Part shown: piece by piece, positions 22,417-32,993 of the stretch
Numbering within the stretch: the stretch's first letter is position 1
Layout: every line of letters starts with the position of its first letter
Source: Elymus sibiricus
Taxonomy: Eukaryota > Streptophyta > Magnoliopsida > Poales > Poaceae
Length of the DNA stretch: 64,000 bases
NCBI GenBank assembly: GCA_039707655.1
Contig: CM077667.1
Location: 546,820,222 to 546,884,221, forward strand
Direction of reading: 5' to 3'
Notes under the pieces: model-generated
Seen by the model: only the letters and a program-made list of their open reading frames with translations
The model's database searches: none
Told to the model about the DNA's origin: nothing
Program-made: the position numbers and the translations under genes

Positions 22417-23455
22417 CTACGGAAGCGTCGGGCTGCTCGGCGAGACGTGCCACGGATGTTCACCTCTCAGGGACCGGTTGGCCCCTGAGGTCTTGAGGGC
22501 TCGCGAGGGCCTGACGTCTCGCGAGGCGCTATCGCGAGCTGCACCAGTCTTTGGAAGGTGCCGCCGGCGCTCCGCAAGCCAAAGGGCATGCGGACGTAGT
22601 TGGTGGCGACGCCCCTGCTCAGGCCAACGCGTGATGGCCAGAAGAGGTCCTGGGAGCCGGCCCTGTTGAGGCCCGCAATGTCGACGCACATGTGCACCTT
22701 GCTGTTCTCCCCGGGGGCAACAGCTAAGCTGACGAGGCATTCCGGACGACGCTCGCCGCGCATGGCCCGGGCCTCTCGCAGCTTGTCAATCTCTTGGGCG
22801 ATGAACTCTCGTGCACCCGGCGCTTGGCGCCGCATCCCTTGCTTGCGGGGGCGCGCGTCGAAGCATGCCTCCAAGTGGTGCTCGAGCACCTCCCTCATTG
22901 CATGGGCCAGGTCAGACGCTTTCCAGGTGGAAGCCCCCGAGCCTAGCCTGAGGGAGGCGCCGGGCTTGCCTTCCTATGCTGGGAGGAGGCAAGCGCCAGC
23001 AGCGGGCGTGGGGGTCGCGGCGCTGGCATCCGGTGCTGCATCTTTCGCCTTGGCTGGGCCTCGGACGGGCAACGACTGCTTCTTTCTCGGGGGCACGGCC
23101 TCGCGAGGCCCAGCCGCTCCCTCGTCATCTGAGCGCTCGGCCGCGGCAGCTTTGTAAGCACACTCGAGGGAGCAGACCGCGTCCTTCTCGTCATAGGCGA
23201 TGGTGATGATGCCGCTGCAGCCGGGCATCATGAGGACATTGTAGCCATGGTGGGTCGCCGCCATGAACTTGGCAAGCGCCGGGTACCCCAGGATCGGATT
23301 GTACGGAGGCCGATGTGCGCCACGTCGAAGTCGATGAGCTCGGTGTGGTAGTTGACGCGCGTGCCAAAGGTGACGGGGAGGCGGACCTGCCCTAGTGGTA
23401 TGGTAGAGCCATTGGTCACCCCAGAGAACGGCCTGGTAGCCATCAGCTGGTCATA
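22417..23455 (-). pseudogene. RLG-B pol remnant: end of protease and fragment of reverse transcriptase
   Basis: Reading down from the CACTA-1 border, the minus strand resumes the protease with VYDQLMATRPFSGVTNGS and IPLGQVRLPVTFGTR. It passes the conserved KFMAATHHGYNVLMMPG region (about 23264) and an Ala-rich linker. It then reaches a damaged reverse transcriptase (22898-22467) with EIDKLREARAMR, HMCVDIAGLNRA and the late motif MPFGLRSAGGTFQR. The palm with the YVDD box is absent, because the sequence jumps from the N-terminal RT motifs to this late motif and then ends. The active-site half of the protease is on the other side of CACTA-1. Confidence 0.8.
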
Positions 23456-23830
23456 CACTACTAGGAAAAACCTTATAGGTAGGACATCAGTAGTAGCGTG
23501 GGAAAATAACAAGCGCTGCTGCTAATTAGCAGTAGCGCTGGCTTTGGACAGCGCTACAAGTCAAGCCTTAACAGTAGCGCTGGAAATATAAAGGGCGCTA
23601 CTGCTAAGTGGGACCCAACGAGCCCACCGACGCTAGCTGTAGTAGCAACGCGGTCCAAAATACAGCGCTACTGCTAAGATTTTAGCAGTAGCGCGTGCTG
23701 TGAGAACACCGCTACTGATATTGGGCCCCACTTGGTAGTAGCGCTGCTCCTAACAAGAGCTACTACTAAGCCCCAAAGCAGTAGCGCCCTGAGGAATACA
23801 GTGCTACTGCTACTCGTGGCTGGTGCCACC
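23456..23830. repeat. Left terminus and subterminal repeats of CACTA-1
   Basis: After the 17-base terminus, units around AGCAGTAGCGC and their complements GCGCTACTGCT occur many times. Such subterminal arrays bind the element-encoded protein in other CACTA transposons. The same repeat type is seen in CACTA-2 and CACTA-6. Confidence 0.85.
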
Positions 23831-24316
23831 TTTTCACCCACCCCCTCTCTCCCCTTTCCTCCCCCCTTTGCCCTCTCCCCCTCCTTTCCCCTCTCCCCTC
23901 TCTAAGTTACTTCTCCACCATTATGGCCCTTCTTCTCTCTTCCTTCTACACCTCTCTTCTCTCCCCATTAATGCCCCCCTCCACCATAATTCTCCTCCAT
24001 AAATGGCCTCTTCTAGCTCTATCTTCCACATTTATTTGGCTCTCCCTCCTTCCATACATATAGATCTAGCTAGACCATCTCTCTCCCTCTCCATTAGTTA
24101 GCTAGAGTCATCTCTCCTCCCAACAACTGGATCTAGCTAGCTATTTAGCCATCCACTTTCGATCCCTATAGGTCGCGAAGGCCTAATGATCTAACCGTGC
24201 ACAATCTCTCTCGGGATATAGGTGAGTAAAAAGTTGTGCATTTCAAGAATGGGAATATGTGTGTTTGTGATATGAAGGGATTTGTGTGAGTGACATGCCC
24301 CGTGATTTGCTTATGT

Positions 24317-24352
24317 TTTGCCGAAATGTCGATTTATTTCCGTTTCGGCGAA
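24317..24352 (+). promoter_or_regulatory. Conserved hairpin in the ORF1 leader of CACTA-1
   Basis: GCCGAAA (24320-24326) pairs with TTTCGGC (24343-24349) around a 16-base loop TGTCGATTTATTTCCG. It lies about 120 bases upstream of the ORF1 start, just before a probable splice acceptor (CAG at 24464-24466). Homologous hairpins precede genes of CACTA-2, CACTA-3 and the B3-like gene, with paired base changes in the stem. Confidence 0.6.
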
Positions 24353-24468
24353 TTTCGAGAAAACTCGATATGTCCTATTTTTAGGCAAGGTCATGCCAAA
24401 ATTTTATATGACTTTGATGCATGCATGCATTTTGTTTATAACCCTTTTGCTTGTTATACCGTGCAGTC

Positions 24469-27400
24469 ATGAAGGTGAGTGGAAGGAAGGTGGAGCGATA
24501 CTTGCAATCCGCGGTGATGGACATGTATGCAAATAATCGGACTGGGATTAGATGTCCGTGTACAAGATGCAAAGAAGGAGTCATTTTGGACCCTTTTGAT
24601 CATGGCAGTTTGAAGGCGCACGTGCTGATGTATGGTTTCATGAATGGCTATACTCGGTGGATAAGTGAAGATGATGATGAGGACGTCCACATGGCAGGGA
24701 ATAATGACATGGGGCTAGACGAAGAGATGACCGATCGACACGAAGACGATGGAGCCGGACATGGCGGCGGGGAAGAGTCCGGACATGGCGGCGGAGAAGA
24801 TTCCAGACATGGCGAAGAAGAGTCCAGACATGGCGGCGGAGAAGATTCCGGACACGGCGAAGAAGAGTCCGGACATGGCGGAGAAGAGGCGACGGACACG
24901 CCGTAGTCTTCGATGCTACTAAGTTCAGTCGTGCAGGACCCTCATGTTCGAGACCTCCTTCACAAGAGTACGACTAACGACAGAGCTGCTTCTAGAGAGA
25001 AGGCCAAGCTGGCGCAACTTGAAGTAGACTCGAAGACTCCATTGTATGACGGTTGCGATCCCGAGGTGACCCGCTTGAATTTCACGCTCGAACTTCTAAA
25101 GACGAAGGCCAAAAACAAATGGACAGACAAAAGCCTCGATGAGCATTTGAACTATCTACATAATAAAGGTCTACTCGCGGGGAACCTGTGTCCTACTAGT
25201 GTCGAGGAGGCCAAGAAAATCATTTGCCCTCTTGATCTGCCGCACATTAGATACCACGCATGCATCAACGATTGCATCATTTATCAGGGGGAGCACGCGG
25301 AAAAAACCAGCTGTCCAGTGTGCAATGCTTCTCGATACAAGAAGGCAGGAAAGAAAGCTCCTCAGAAAGTTGTATGGTACTTTCCGATCACTCCCCGTCT
25401 GCAGCGGTATTTCATAGATCCTAAGGAAGCAAAGCTCATGCGCTGGCACGCGGAGAGGAAGAAACCCGACGATGGAGATGATCTGAAGCTGAGACACGTC
25501 GCAGATGCTAGCCAGTGGAGAGCATTCAATGCCGAATATCGATTTTTCGGAGAAGATGCAAGGAACATCGTGCTTGGTGCTAGTACCGATGGTATGAATC
25601 CGTTTGGATACCAGAACACCAACCACAGCACATGTCCCGTCTTTGTATGGATGTACAACCTCCCCCCATGGAAGTGCATGAAGACAAAGTACATACACAT
25701 GAGCATGCTGATTCAAGGGCCGAAACAACCGGGACATAATATTAACCTGTATATGGGGCTTCTGAAAGAGCAGCTAGACACGTTATGGAAATCGCCGGTC
25801 GAGACATGGGACGCCAGCACAGGAGATTATTTCTATATGAGAGGCACGCTGATGACGACGGAGCACGACTATCTCGGTTACGGGTACACCTCAGGCCAGG
25901 TGTGCCACGGATACTGCGGATGCACGAGGTGCATGGATGATACAACGTCTCAGCAGCTTACGTCATCGAGGACCTCCACGTAAGAGGAGCGGCGCCGAAA
26001 TCAATGAGCTGTTGAATAACTGGGAACAGTGCCCCGTGCCGGGAAAGATGGAAAAGGCGCCGGAGCCGCTGCTGAAGGTATGGAAAACGAGGTCTGTTTT
26101 TTGGGACTTGGAGTACTGGCACAATCACGACACACCTCATTGCCTTGATCAAATTCATATCACGAAGAATGTCCTCGAGAGCTTGCTTGGCACACTGATG
26201 AACATGCCGGAGAAGACCAAGGATGGGCAGAAGGCAAGGAAAGACTTGGAAGATTTGGAGATCAGGAGAGATCTCCACATGCCCCGTAAAAAGTCGACGG
26301 AGGAGACGGAGACAGAGGCGGAGGCGGGGCCAAGGGGCAGAAAAGTCAACAAGAAGGAGGAGAATTATTGCCCCCCTTCTTGCTTCACCTTAAGTGCGAA
26401 GGAGATCGATCAATTCATCAAGTGCCTTACGGGAATCAAAGTCAGTTCCGGTTACTGTGGGAAGATAAGCAGATTTCTAGACACCAAGAAGAAAAGGTTC
26501 AGCGGGATGAAGTCTCATGACTGTCACGTGATGATGACGCAGATACTCCCGGTTGCCATTAGAGGGATAATGGACAAGCACGTCCGTGACACGCTTACTG
26601 GTCTCTGCAACTTCTTCGACGTTATCTCTCGAAAATCCATCAGTGTGAAGCAGCTCCGAAGGCTACAGGAAGAGATCGTTGTCATACTATGTGAGCTTGA
26701 GATGTACTTCCCGCCCGCGTTCTTTGACGTCATGGTGCATCTGTGTGTCCACATCGTGGACGACATCATCGACCTCGGGCCGACATTCCTTCACAGCATG
26801 ATGCCGTTCGAGAGGATGAATGGGGTCATCAAAGGATTCGTTCGTAACATGTCCCGTCCCGATGGGAGCATCGTCCAGGGTTATCTGACCCAAGAGTGCA
26901 TCTCCTTTTGCGAGAATTATATAGGCGGCGGAGACCCTGTTGTTGGTTTGCCCGTCAATAAGCACCATGGGAGGCTCGGAGGAGAAGGTCACAACAATGG
27001 CCGGAGGGAATTGCACGTGGACTACTCGGATCGACGGGACGACTTTGACAGGGCTAACTTAGTAGTGCTACAACACCTAGATGTGGTAGATGATTATGTG
27101 ACACTGCACAAAGAAACCATCGCAAAGAAGTACCGTGATCAGGGGATGCGCAAGACGGACGACGAAGTTACTGTAGAGCACAATGCCACTTTCTTGTGTT
27201 GGTTCAAAGAGCAAATTCTTGCTAATCCCCCGGAAGAGGGCAGTTCGGACGGATTGCTCATACACGCCTTAGCACATGGCCCCGCGCCCAAACTCGCGTC
27301 CTATCAGGCATACGATATCAACGGGTACACGTTCTACACGGAGGCCAAAGACATGGACAGTGATTACCAGAACTCAGGGGTGACGGTTGAATGCGTGACC

Positions 27401-27762
27401 GACGCCAACGGCACAACTGAAAGATTCTACGGAAGGGTCGAAGAGATCTGGGAGCTTGACTACGCTGGAATGCAGGATGCGACGATGTTCTGTGTCAGAT
27501 GGGCTAAGGCCGTCGTAAGAGAAAACAAGTATTTCACTACCATGTCTATACCCGACGCGAATAGCGCTACCGTGAACGTTAACGTCATCGCCAAAACTGA
27601 GCCATGGGTACACGCTAAGCACGTGACACAATGCTTCTTCATAACCGACCCGACCAATCCCGGCCATGTTGTCGTGAGGAGAGGCAAAAGGAGCATCGTC
27701 GGAATGGATGGAGTCGCCAACGAGGAAGACTACGAACAATACGGCAACCCGATGAGGGAAGA
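24469..27762 (+). pseudogene. CACTA-1 ORF1, TNPD-like transposase, truncated
   Basis: The gene would encode the CACTA transposase, which cuts the element at its ends. The start MKVSGRKVERYL follows a CAG acceptor. Parts in order: a transposase-associated Cys-rich domain (CPCTRCKEG), an acidic His/Gly/Glu repeat, Transposase_21 (DGMNPFGYQN through SMLIQGPKQPG), the DUF4218 region (FSGMKSHDCHVMMTQILP through MMPFERMNG), and the DUF4216 region (YDINGYTFYTEAKDMDSDYQ through FYGRVEEIWELDY). Lesions: a TAG at 24904-24906 where the CACTA-2 copy has a Gln codon; an internal deletion with frame change near 25963, shown by about 35 codons present in CACTA-2; and loss of the C-terminus at the 27762 breakpoint. 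Confidence 0.92.
24745..24890 (+). repeat. In-frame tandem repeat in CACTA-1 transposase
   Basis: The DNA repeats a unit around GACATGGCGGCGG, coding for short His-Gly-Gly-Gly-Glu-(Glu/Asp)-Ser units. Roughly seven units are present. The corresponding part of CACTA-2 (about 36150-36240) is related but differs in unit number. Confidence 0.8.
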
Positions 27763-27957
27763 GAGCACGTTGAGGCCAACGCCTCCGTCGATGAGGGTCT
27801 TGGTGACTGAGACTTTGCTGATGGTGGGAGTGCACAACATGGGAAGTGTGCCCGTGACAGCCGTGGACTTGAGGCTGTCCTTGGAGTCAAAGCAGATGGC
27901 GTACTGCGACCACTTGAGGGGCCGCATGGCCTCCGGCATTGGGAGGGCGGCGTTCAC
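27763..27957 (-). pseudogene. RLG-B protease, active-site half
   Basis: The minus strand encodes WSQYAICFDSKD and then the retropepsin active site TLIDGGVGLNVLS before breaking off at the CACTA-1 border. The matching second half resumes at 23455. Together they show that CACTA-1 landed inside the protease codons. Confidence 0.85.
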
Positions 27958-27969
27958 CTCACGGGAGAA

Positions 27970-29031
27970 CTACTTGAACAGGCGGTTTGACGCAGGGGCA
28001 TGGGCTCCGCCGAGGATACAGGCCACCATGCAAGGCTCCTGATAACTCCCAGCCCCCTCGTCATGCTGGTTGTTGTCGTTCCTCCTGGGCGGCGGCGGCA
28101 GCGGCGGAAGAGCAGCGTTGTCCTGAGGGCGCGCCTCGCGAGGCTGTTCACGCCAGCCCCCCCCCCCACGGGGCTGATCGCGCCAGCCGTCCTCGCGAGG
28201 CTGCTCATGCCAGCCCTGGCGGGGGTTGCCATTCCGGTTGTCCCACCTGCCACCTCCACGGCCGGCGCCATGATCGCTGCGGTCTGGACGCCGGCCGACG
28301 CGCTCGTCGCGAAGGGACTTGAGCTCCTGGCAGTCTTCGGTGTTGTGGGTACGTGTGTCGTGGTAGACGCAGAACGGACGGAGGTCCTTCTCGGGCACAT
28401 CATGGTCGCGGCCGCGTTTTTGCTCAGGCTCCGCTGCGAGCACGGCGGGACCCTTGTGCTTGACCTCCTTGCCCTTTGTCTTGCCATCGTCAGGCACGGC
28501 GTCGGGGTCGTCATGGATGAACAGGAGGTCCTCTTTGGCCTTGGCGCACTTGTCAGCGATGTTGAACAGCTCCAGAGCCGTGCTCAGGTTGTCGTTGATG
28601 GCGAGCTTCTCGCACATCCGGACGTCCTTGACGTCGTTGGTGAACACCATGAAGATGGCTTCGTCCGAGGCACGTGGGATCTTGTTGCGCACCTGGCTGA
28701 AGCGCTGGATGTACTTGCGTAGGGTTTCTCCAGGGCGCTGCTTCACGCGCCGCAGGTCGTTGATGGAAAGGGGGCGGTCATGCGTGCCCTTGAAGTTGAC
28801 GACGAACAGCTCACAAAGCTCGCTCCATGAAGAGATCGACTCCTTGAGCAGGTTCATGAGCCAGGAGCGCGCGCCATCCTTGAGGGCCATGGGAAACCAG
28901 TTCACCATGACCTTGTCGTCGCCGTTCGCCGCCTCGACGCTCAACGCGTAGAGCTGGAGGAATTCCGTGGGGTCGGGGATGCCATCGTAGCGCGGGGGCA
29001 GCTCAGGCTTGTACTTGACGGGCCAAACCAC
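27970..29031 (-). pseudogene. Gag of RLG-B (Retrotrans_gag domain)
   Basis: The 353-codon frame holds the capsid domain: PPRYDGIPDPTEFLQLY, then DGARSWLMNLLKESISSWSE, then RRVKQRPGETLRKYIQRFSQ. A CCHC-like knuckle (FCVYHDTRTHNTEDC) follows, then an Arg/Gly-rich tail. These are standard for gypsy Gag, which packages the RNA. The frame itself is open; it is listed as a pseudogene because the polyprotein downstream is broken by CACTA-1 and lacks most of pol. Confidence 0.88.
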
Positions 29032-29055
29032 CCTGCGTATCTCGTGAGTAAAGGC

Positions 29056-29712
29056 CTAGCAGCCTACGCTGCTTGAAGGGACGCCACACGCAAGGGCGGC
29101 CCGGTTCTGGCGCCCGGCCGCCGCGACATCCTGGACGATCCGGTCTTGGTGCTGGTGTTGTTGCTCGAGGATCACGCGCGCGTCGGGCGGCGTGCGGCGG
29201 ATGATCTGGCAGCTGGCCTCGTCTTGAGCCCATGAAGGAGCTCCGCGGGGTTGGTCACGCACGTTGCGCTGAGGTTCGACTGGCTCGCTGTGCAGGGGAG
29301 GTGGCGGAGGCGCTCCGTGCGCCACGTCCCCAGCGCGAGACAGCGGAGGGCGAAACGAGTGTGAGGGTGCCGGGGCTTCTCCGACGGCGGTGATGAGCTC
29401 AGTGATGCGGCCCAGCCAGGCGTCGTAGCCTGTGTCCGCTGGGCGGTAGCGAAGCAGCTCGCGCGCCATGAGCAGCGCGGCCTGCGCGTTCATGTGCCCA
29501 AGGCGGGCGTGGGAGGAGGAGGCCGTGGCAGTGTGGCCAGCTCGCTGCACGGAAGGGTGCAAGGAGGAGTCCTGCTGCTCGTGGGCAACAGGGTCGGTGG
29601 CGGTGGCGGCTGCGGCGCCGGCGGGGTGGTGGTGACCACCGCGGCCCGCAGGCGCGGTCTGGGCGAGACGGGCCGCCCGGCGCTCGCCACGCACACGGCG
29701 AGCGTCAGCCAT
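29056..29712 (-). pseudogene. N-terminal Gag-leader frame of RLG-B
   Basis: A 218-codon frame starts MADARRVRGERR just inside the 5' LTR and is rich in Ala, Arg, Pro and His, with no clear fold. The start ATG is about 70 bases from the LTR, the usual distance for the gag start in this group. A stop separates it from the capsid frame that follows at 29031, so the two are probably one gene broken by a mutation. Confidence 0.6.
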
Positions 29713-29780
29713 GGGGTTGGTGAAGCTGGAGCCAAATAAGAGCTAGAGAATGGTGGCGCACCCTTACCTGGCGCGCCAAA

Positions 29781-30587
29781 TGTCGGAATCGGGGCTCCGG
29801 GGACCCAAAGAGGTTCAAACTCTGGGGTGCGCTTGCTCTCTCTCCCTACTCTACCTCACAACCTTACGGCGACTCTCCGGCGTGCTCGAGCTAAGGAAGA
29901 AGAACGATGAACACGGTAGTTTACCCAGGTTCGGGCCACCTCACGGGGTCGATCCTCCTCTACGGTGGCAACCTTCCCTATCTTATACTGGCCCCAGTCC
30001 TCTTCCCCCGAAAACACAAGGCGGAAAGGGTCGCCACAACGGCCAGTTTGAAAGGGGACAGGACTGCAACTTATCCCGACAAAAGTGGTCTTCGCCTGCG
30101 AAAGCTACCTGCCGTGACGCGCTGGTGGGGTCGGGGATGACCTCCGTCCTGGCGAGCCCCCAGCCTCGGCCTTCTTGCACCAAACAGGAAACCTTTGAAG
30201 ATTGCTTTGGGAACCGGTGAGCTGGCCCTGCTCCCTTAGCACAAAAGTGGAAAACCTCCTCATCCGTGCCTGCTGGCGCAGATCCTGGCATCACCCGGCG
30301 TGGCTCGCATCACCCACGTGAAGGTGCAGTACCGCGCGACCCCGCCAGGCCACCCTCGATGAGTCCGCCCTGCGTGGGCCCCAGGGGCAGCCTCGGGAGA
30401 CGACCTCGCGAGGGGAGCTCCGCGAGGCCCCTGGCGATGCTTGCTGACGCGCACCTCGTGAGGCGGGGGCCCTCGCAAGGGTCTTGCACGCGAAGTCCAA
30501 TGGCAGGCCGTACTGGGCCCATGACACGCACTGCCCTCGGGCCGCAGGTAAACGGGCCTGGGTACCCCCAGTCCCACGGGCCCGACA
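29781..30587 (-). repeat. 5' LTR of RLG-B (807 bp)
   Basis: Ends are TGTCGGAATC and CCCGACA on the plus strand, and the copy at 16407-17288 is very similar. It lacks about 75 bases present in the other LTR, between GGGCCACCTC and GGTCGATCCTCC. The minus-strand sequence just inside it (TTTGGCGCGCCAGG) is the primer-binding position. A TATAAGATA motif sits near 29980 on the minus strand. Confidence 0.92.
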
Positions 30588-30592
30588 GCGTT
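30588..30592. repeat. Right target duplication of RLG-B (GCGTT)
   Basis: GCGTT follows the LTR end GACA and matches 16402-16406. Confidence 0.95.
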
Positions 30593-31039
30593 GTCTAGCC
30601 ACGGTTCTTTGGTTTCATCCCGGCCGGGGAACAGGAATATCTGGTGCAATTTCGTTAGGAGCAAGTGCTCCATATTTGGTTTCTTCCTTAAGGCTTCGTC
30701 GTTGATGCTGGCGGTTTCCCATAGGATGCATCCTATCTGATTGTCGTAGCACTTGCGCGCTTCCTCCGGCGCTATTCGCTCGAAAGTGCCGGGGTGCACC
30801 TCCGTGACCACCAGTTTTCCGGTGCCGAGCTGGTTTGGGCGTCGTGCCCTCTTCGGCTTCGGTTGGTTAGCGCTTTCGCCAGCATCCGTGCCGGTCCCGA
30901 TGCCGGTGTCGGTGCCGGTGCCAGTGTCGATTTGGGGGGCATTCTACTGTAGTGCGTCCAGATAGTCGAAGAAATTGTGTGCTTCCTCGTAGGCTTTGTC
31001 GACGTGACCAGAACCCCCGGCTTCGTCGTTGTTAGTCAT
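30593..31039 (-). pseudogene. CACTA-3 ORF2, 5' exon
   Basis: From an ATG at 31039 the minus strand reads MTNNDEAGGSGHVDKAYEEA, an acidic N-terminus. It is interrupted by a TAG near 30947, then a Gly/Thr repeat, a basic nuclear-signal-like KPKRARRPN, and the conserved block VTEVHPGTFERIAPEEARKC. It continues to FPGRDETKEPWLDNA, where RLG-B cuts it. The next codons (NAMKKINNKAMGKF) are found at 16406. The predicted protein would be nuclear; its role beside the transposase is not known to me. Confidence 0.75.
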
Positions 31040-31105
31040 GTTTCCTACGGTTAAGTCTGCTCGTTTAATTCTAGACATAATAAAACGAATAATGACATAA
31101 AAAAG

Positions 31106-31315
31106 GGCCTATGATTTGCCGGAATGTCGATTCATTTCCGTTCCGGTAAATCCCGGGGACTCGATATGTCCTAGTTTCTAGCACAAGTCATGCCGAAATT
31201 CACGGAAAATTACAGCATGAACTTTGCTAAAAAGTGGACACATCGAGCGCGTGAAATTTGCCGGAACGGAAATGAATCGACATTCCTGCAAAACATAGGC
31301 CACTCGGATCAGTTT
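31106..31315. repeat. Inverted duplication of the CACTA leader hairpin region
   Basis: About 100 bases beginning GCCTATGATTTGCCGG at 31106 recur inverted, ending near 31315. Each arm contains its own small hairpin: 31115-31150 on plus (TTTGCCGGAA with TTCCGGTAAA) and 31257-31292 on minus (TTTGCAGGAA with TTCCGGCAAA). The minus-strand arm lies about 220 bases upstream of the CACTA-3 ORF2 start in the sense direction. Confidence 0.85.
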
Positions 31316-32692
31316 CCCTGCAAAGTTATAGTAGAATCAACATGTAGCAAGTGTTTCAAGTTTTTCAACATTACAGCTCCAGTTTGTGTTCTGAAACTTC
31401 TCCCAGCAAAGCAAGAAGAGGAAAAACAGCAAATGCAGCAACAGGCAGAAATTTAGCTGGCCAGAGCTCCGTGAAATTTAGCTGGCCAGAAATCTCAATC
31501 CCACCTTTGACAGTGGCTAGTGTCGTGTTTTTAAGGCAAATTTGCAAACTATAATCTGGCAGCTTAACTGAGGGGTAAACATAATTAGCAGGGATTGAAA
31601 AATCATGGCTTTTACAACTGAAAGAGCATAACCTAACCACAATTTAAATGAGGGAGGATATTGTTGAAATAGTGAGCACTTTTCTAACTAGCTTTTTTTG
31701 GAGGAAATACGGCAGCATACTGTTTTCAGTTTTCGTTGATGAAGGAGAAGTAAAAAATACAGGTGAAGTGTTGTTACAGGGATCGACACTGGCAGCGGAT
31801 ATTAAATCCAGCTTAGGGAGAGGTTCAGGGTGGCTTGAAGATACGGTCAAGTTGACTCAAGCCAGCATCGTGCCTCATCTACGATGCGCCAAATCATGGC
31901 TTTGCAACTGAACGACAGCTAATTAACATAACTCATCGGACGGCTTAAACATTTAATTTGAGGATCATTCCAATAACGCATACTAGTTCTTAATATGCAC
32001 CGGACAGTTCTAAATGTGATGGCCAAAGCCCACCGCTGCTGTCACCAATTTAGCTGGCCAGAAATCTCAATCCCACCTTTGACAGTGGCAAGGCAATGTT
32101 CAGAGATGGACTCCATCTAATGCTAGACCTTTGACAGTAACTTGGAACCAGTGAGATTTTGACCTCATCATCTCGGTACTACAAGTGTTGATGATAGTAC
32201 TTTTGGGCATTTTGAAAATTAAGGCTAGCAATGCTACCACATCAATTTCCAACTATTTGCGTTGCGACGATACTTTGATGCGAAAAAAATATTATTATCT
32301 CTGCAAATAGAATTTTGAGCAATGGAACTGTTAACTGACAGTCGTATGCAGAGACGAGCCGTAGAACCCTAGAACCCTAGAAGGATGGGTGCAGGACTTA
32401 CAGAGAGGGGTCGGGGGAGACGGCGACCGCGAGGTGGAGGTCGGGGAGGCGTCGGCGTCGGGGAGGTGGAGGTCGGGGAGGCGTCGAGGAGGGGCTCGGA
32501 GGCGAGGCGTCGGCGTTGGTGTCGGGAGAGGCTGGAGCGCATCGGCGATGGTGTCGGGAGAGGGTGGAGCGCGGAGGTGGAGACGGAGAGGGTGGAGCAC
32601 GGCGGCGGTGACGGCGAGCGTGGGGTCCGGGCGACGGCAAGGAAGTGGGGAATCGGGGGAGAGAGGGGATGAATGGAGAGGACGGACGAAGG
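31316..32692 (-). other. 5' leader and upstream part of CACTA-3, non-coding
   Basis: No coding sequence is recognised. A roughly 45-base direct repeat (AATTTAGCTGGCCAGAAATC onwards) occurs at about 31474-31520 and 32047-32093. From 32385 to 32690 the DNA is GC-rich and, read on the minus strand, ends at a possible donor (CTCTCT|GTAAGT, about 32397). This resembles the first untranslated exon of other CACTA genes. Confidence 0.45.
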
Positions 32693-32993
32693 CAGTACTA
32701 GGTGAAACTTAGCAATAGCGCGGGGTCAAGCAATCCACCGCTACTGCTATAGCTAAGTTAGCTGTAGCGTGGGCCACTCTATCCCGCGCTACAGCTAAGT
32801 TTTCCTTTTATTTTTCTTTCCTGTTCTTTTTATTATTTGTTTTTTTTAAATGTGTTTTAATTTTATTATTTTTCCTATTTTCCATTTCTTTTTCTTTTCT
32901 TTTTCTTTTTATTTTTCATGGTGGGCAATGGTACAATGTATATAACTCAGACTGATGCACAATGTATATAATTAGTGCATAATACATATTACA

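Larger units (their letters stand above)
23456..27762 (+). mobile_element. CACTA-1: En/Spm-type transposon lacking its right end
   Basis: The left end starts exactly CACTACTAGGAAAAACC at 23456, preceded by ATA, and is followed by a few hundred bases of AGCAGTAGCGC-type subterminal repeats in both orientations. The transposase gene (ORF1) is on the plus strand. The element stops without a terminus near 27762, where RLG-B protease sequence resumes on the minus strand. About ten protease codons are missing, so a deletion removed the right part of the transposon together with a little of the target. Confidence 0.9.
16407..30587 (-). mobile_element. RLG-B: 14.2-kb Ty3/gypsy element with both LTRs and an antisense gene
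   Basis: The element is bounded by two LTRs with TG...CA ends and by the 5-bp duplication GCGTT. On the minus strand it has 5' LTR (30587-29781), gag, a protease interrupted by CACTA-1, a truncated reverse transcriptase, a long non-coding stretch, a plus-strand (antisense) gene at 17579-20576, and the 3' LTR (17288-16407). Integrase and RNase H are not seen, so pol is largely deleted. It is a non-autonomous or decayed copy of a large gypsy family of the kind that carries an antisense ORF. Confidence 0.9.

Noticed and set aside
27763..28042. C-terminal extension of the CACTA-1 transposase frame
   Set aside because: It reads gypsy protease and gag codons backwards past a deletion breakpoint, so it is not part of the transposase.
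32385..32720. Overlapping frames rich in Arg, Gly and Val
   Set aside because: Repeated GGAGGTGGAG-type DNA gives open frames on both strands; read instead as the leader of CACTA-3.
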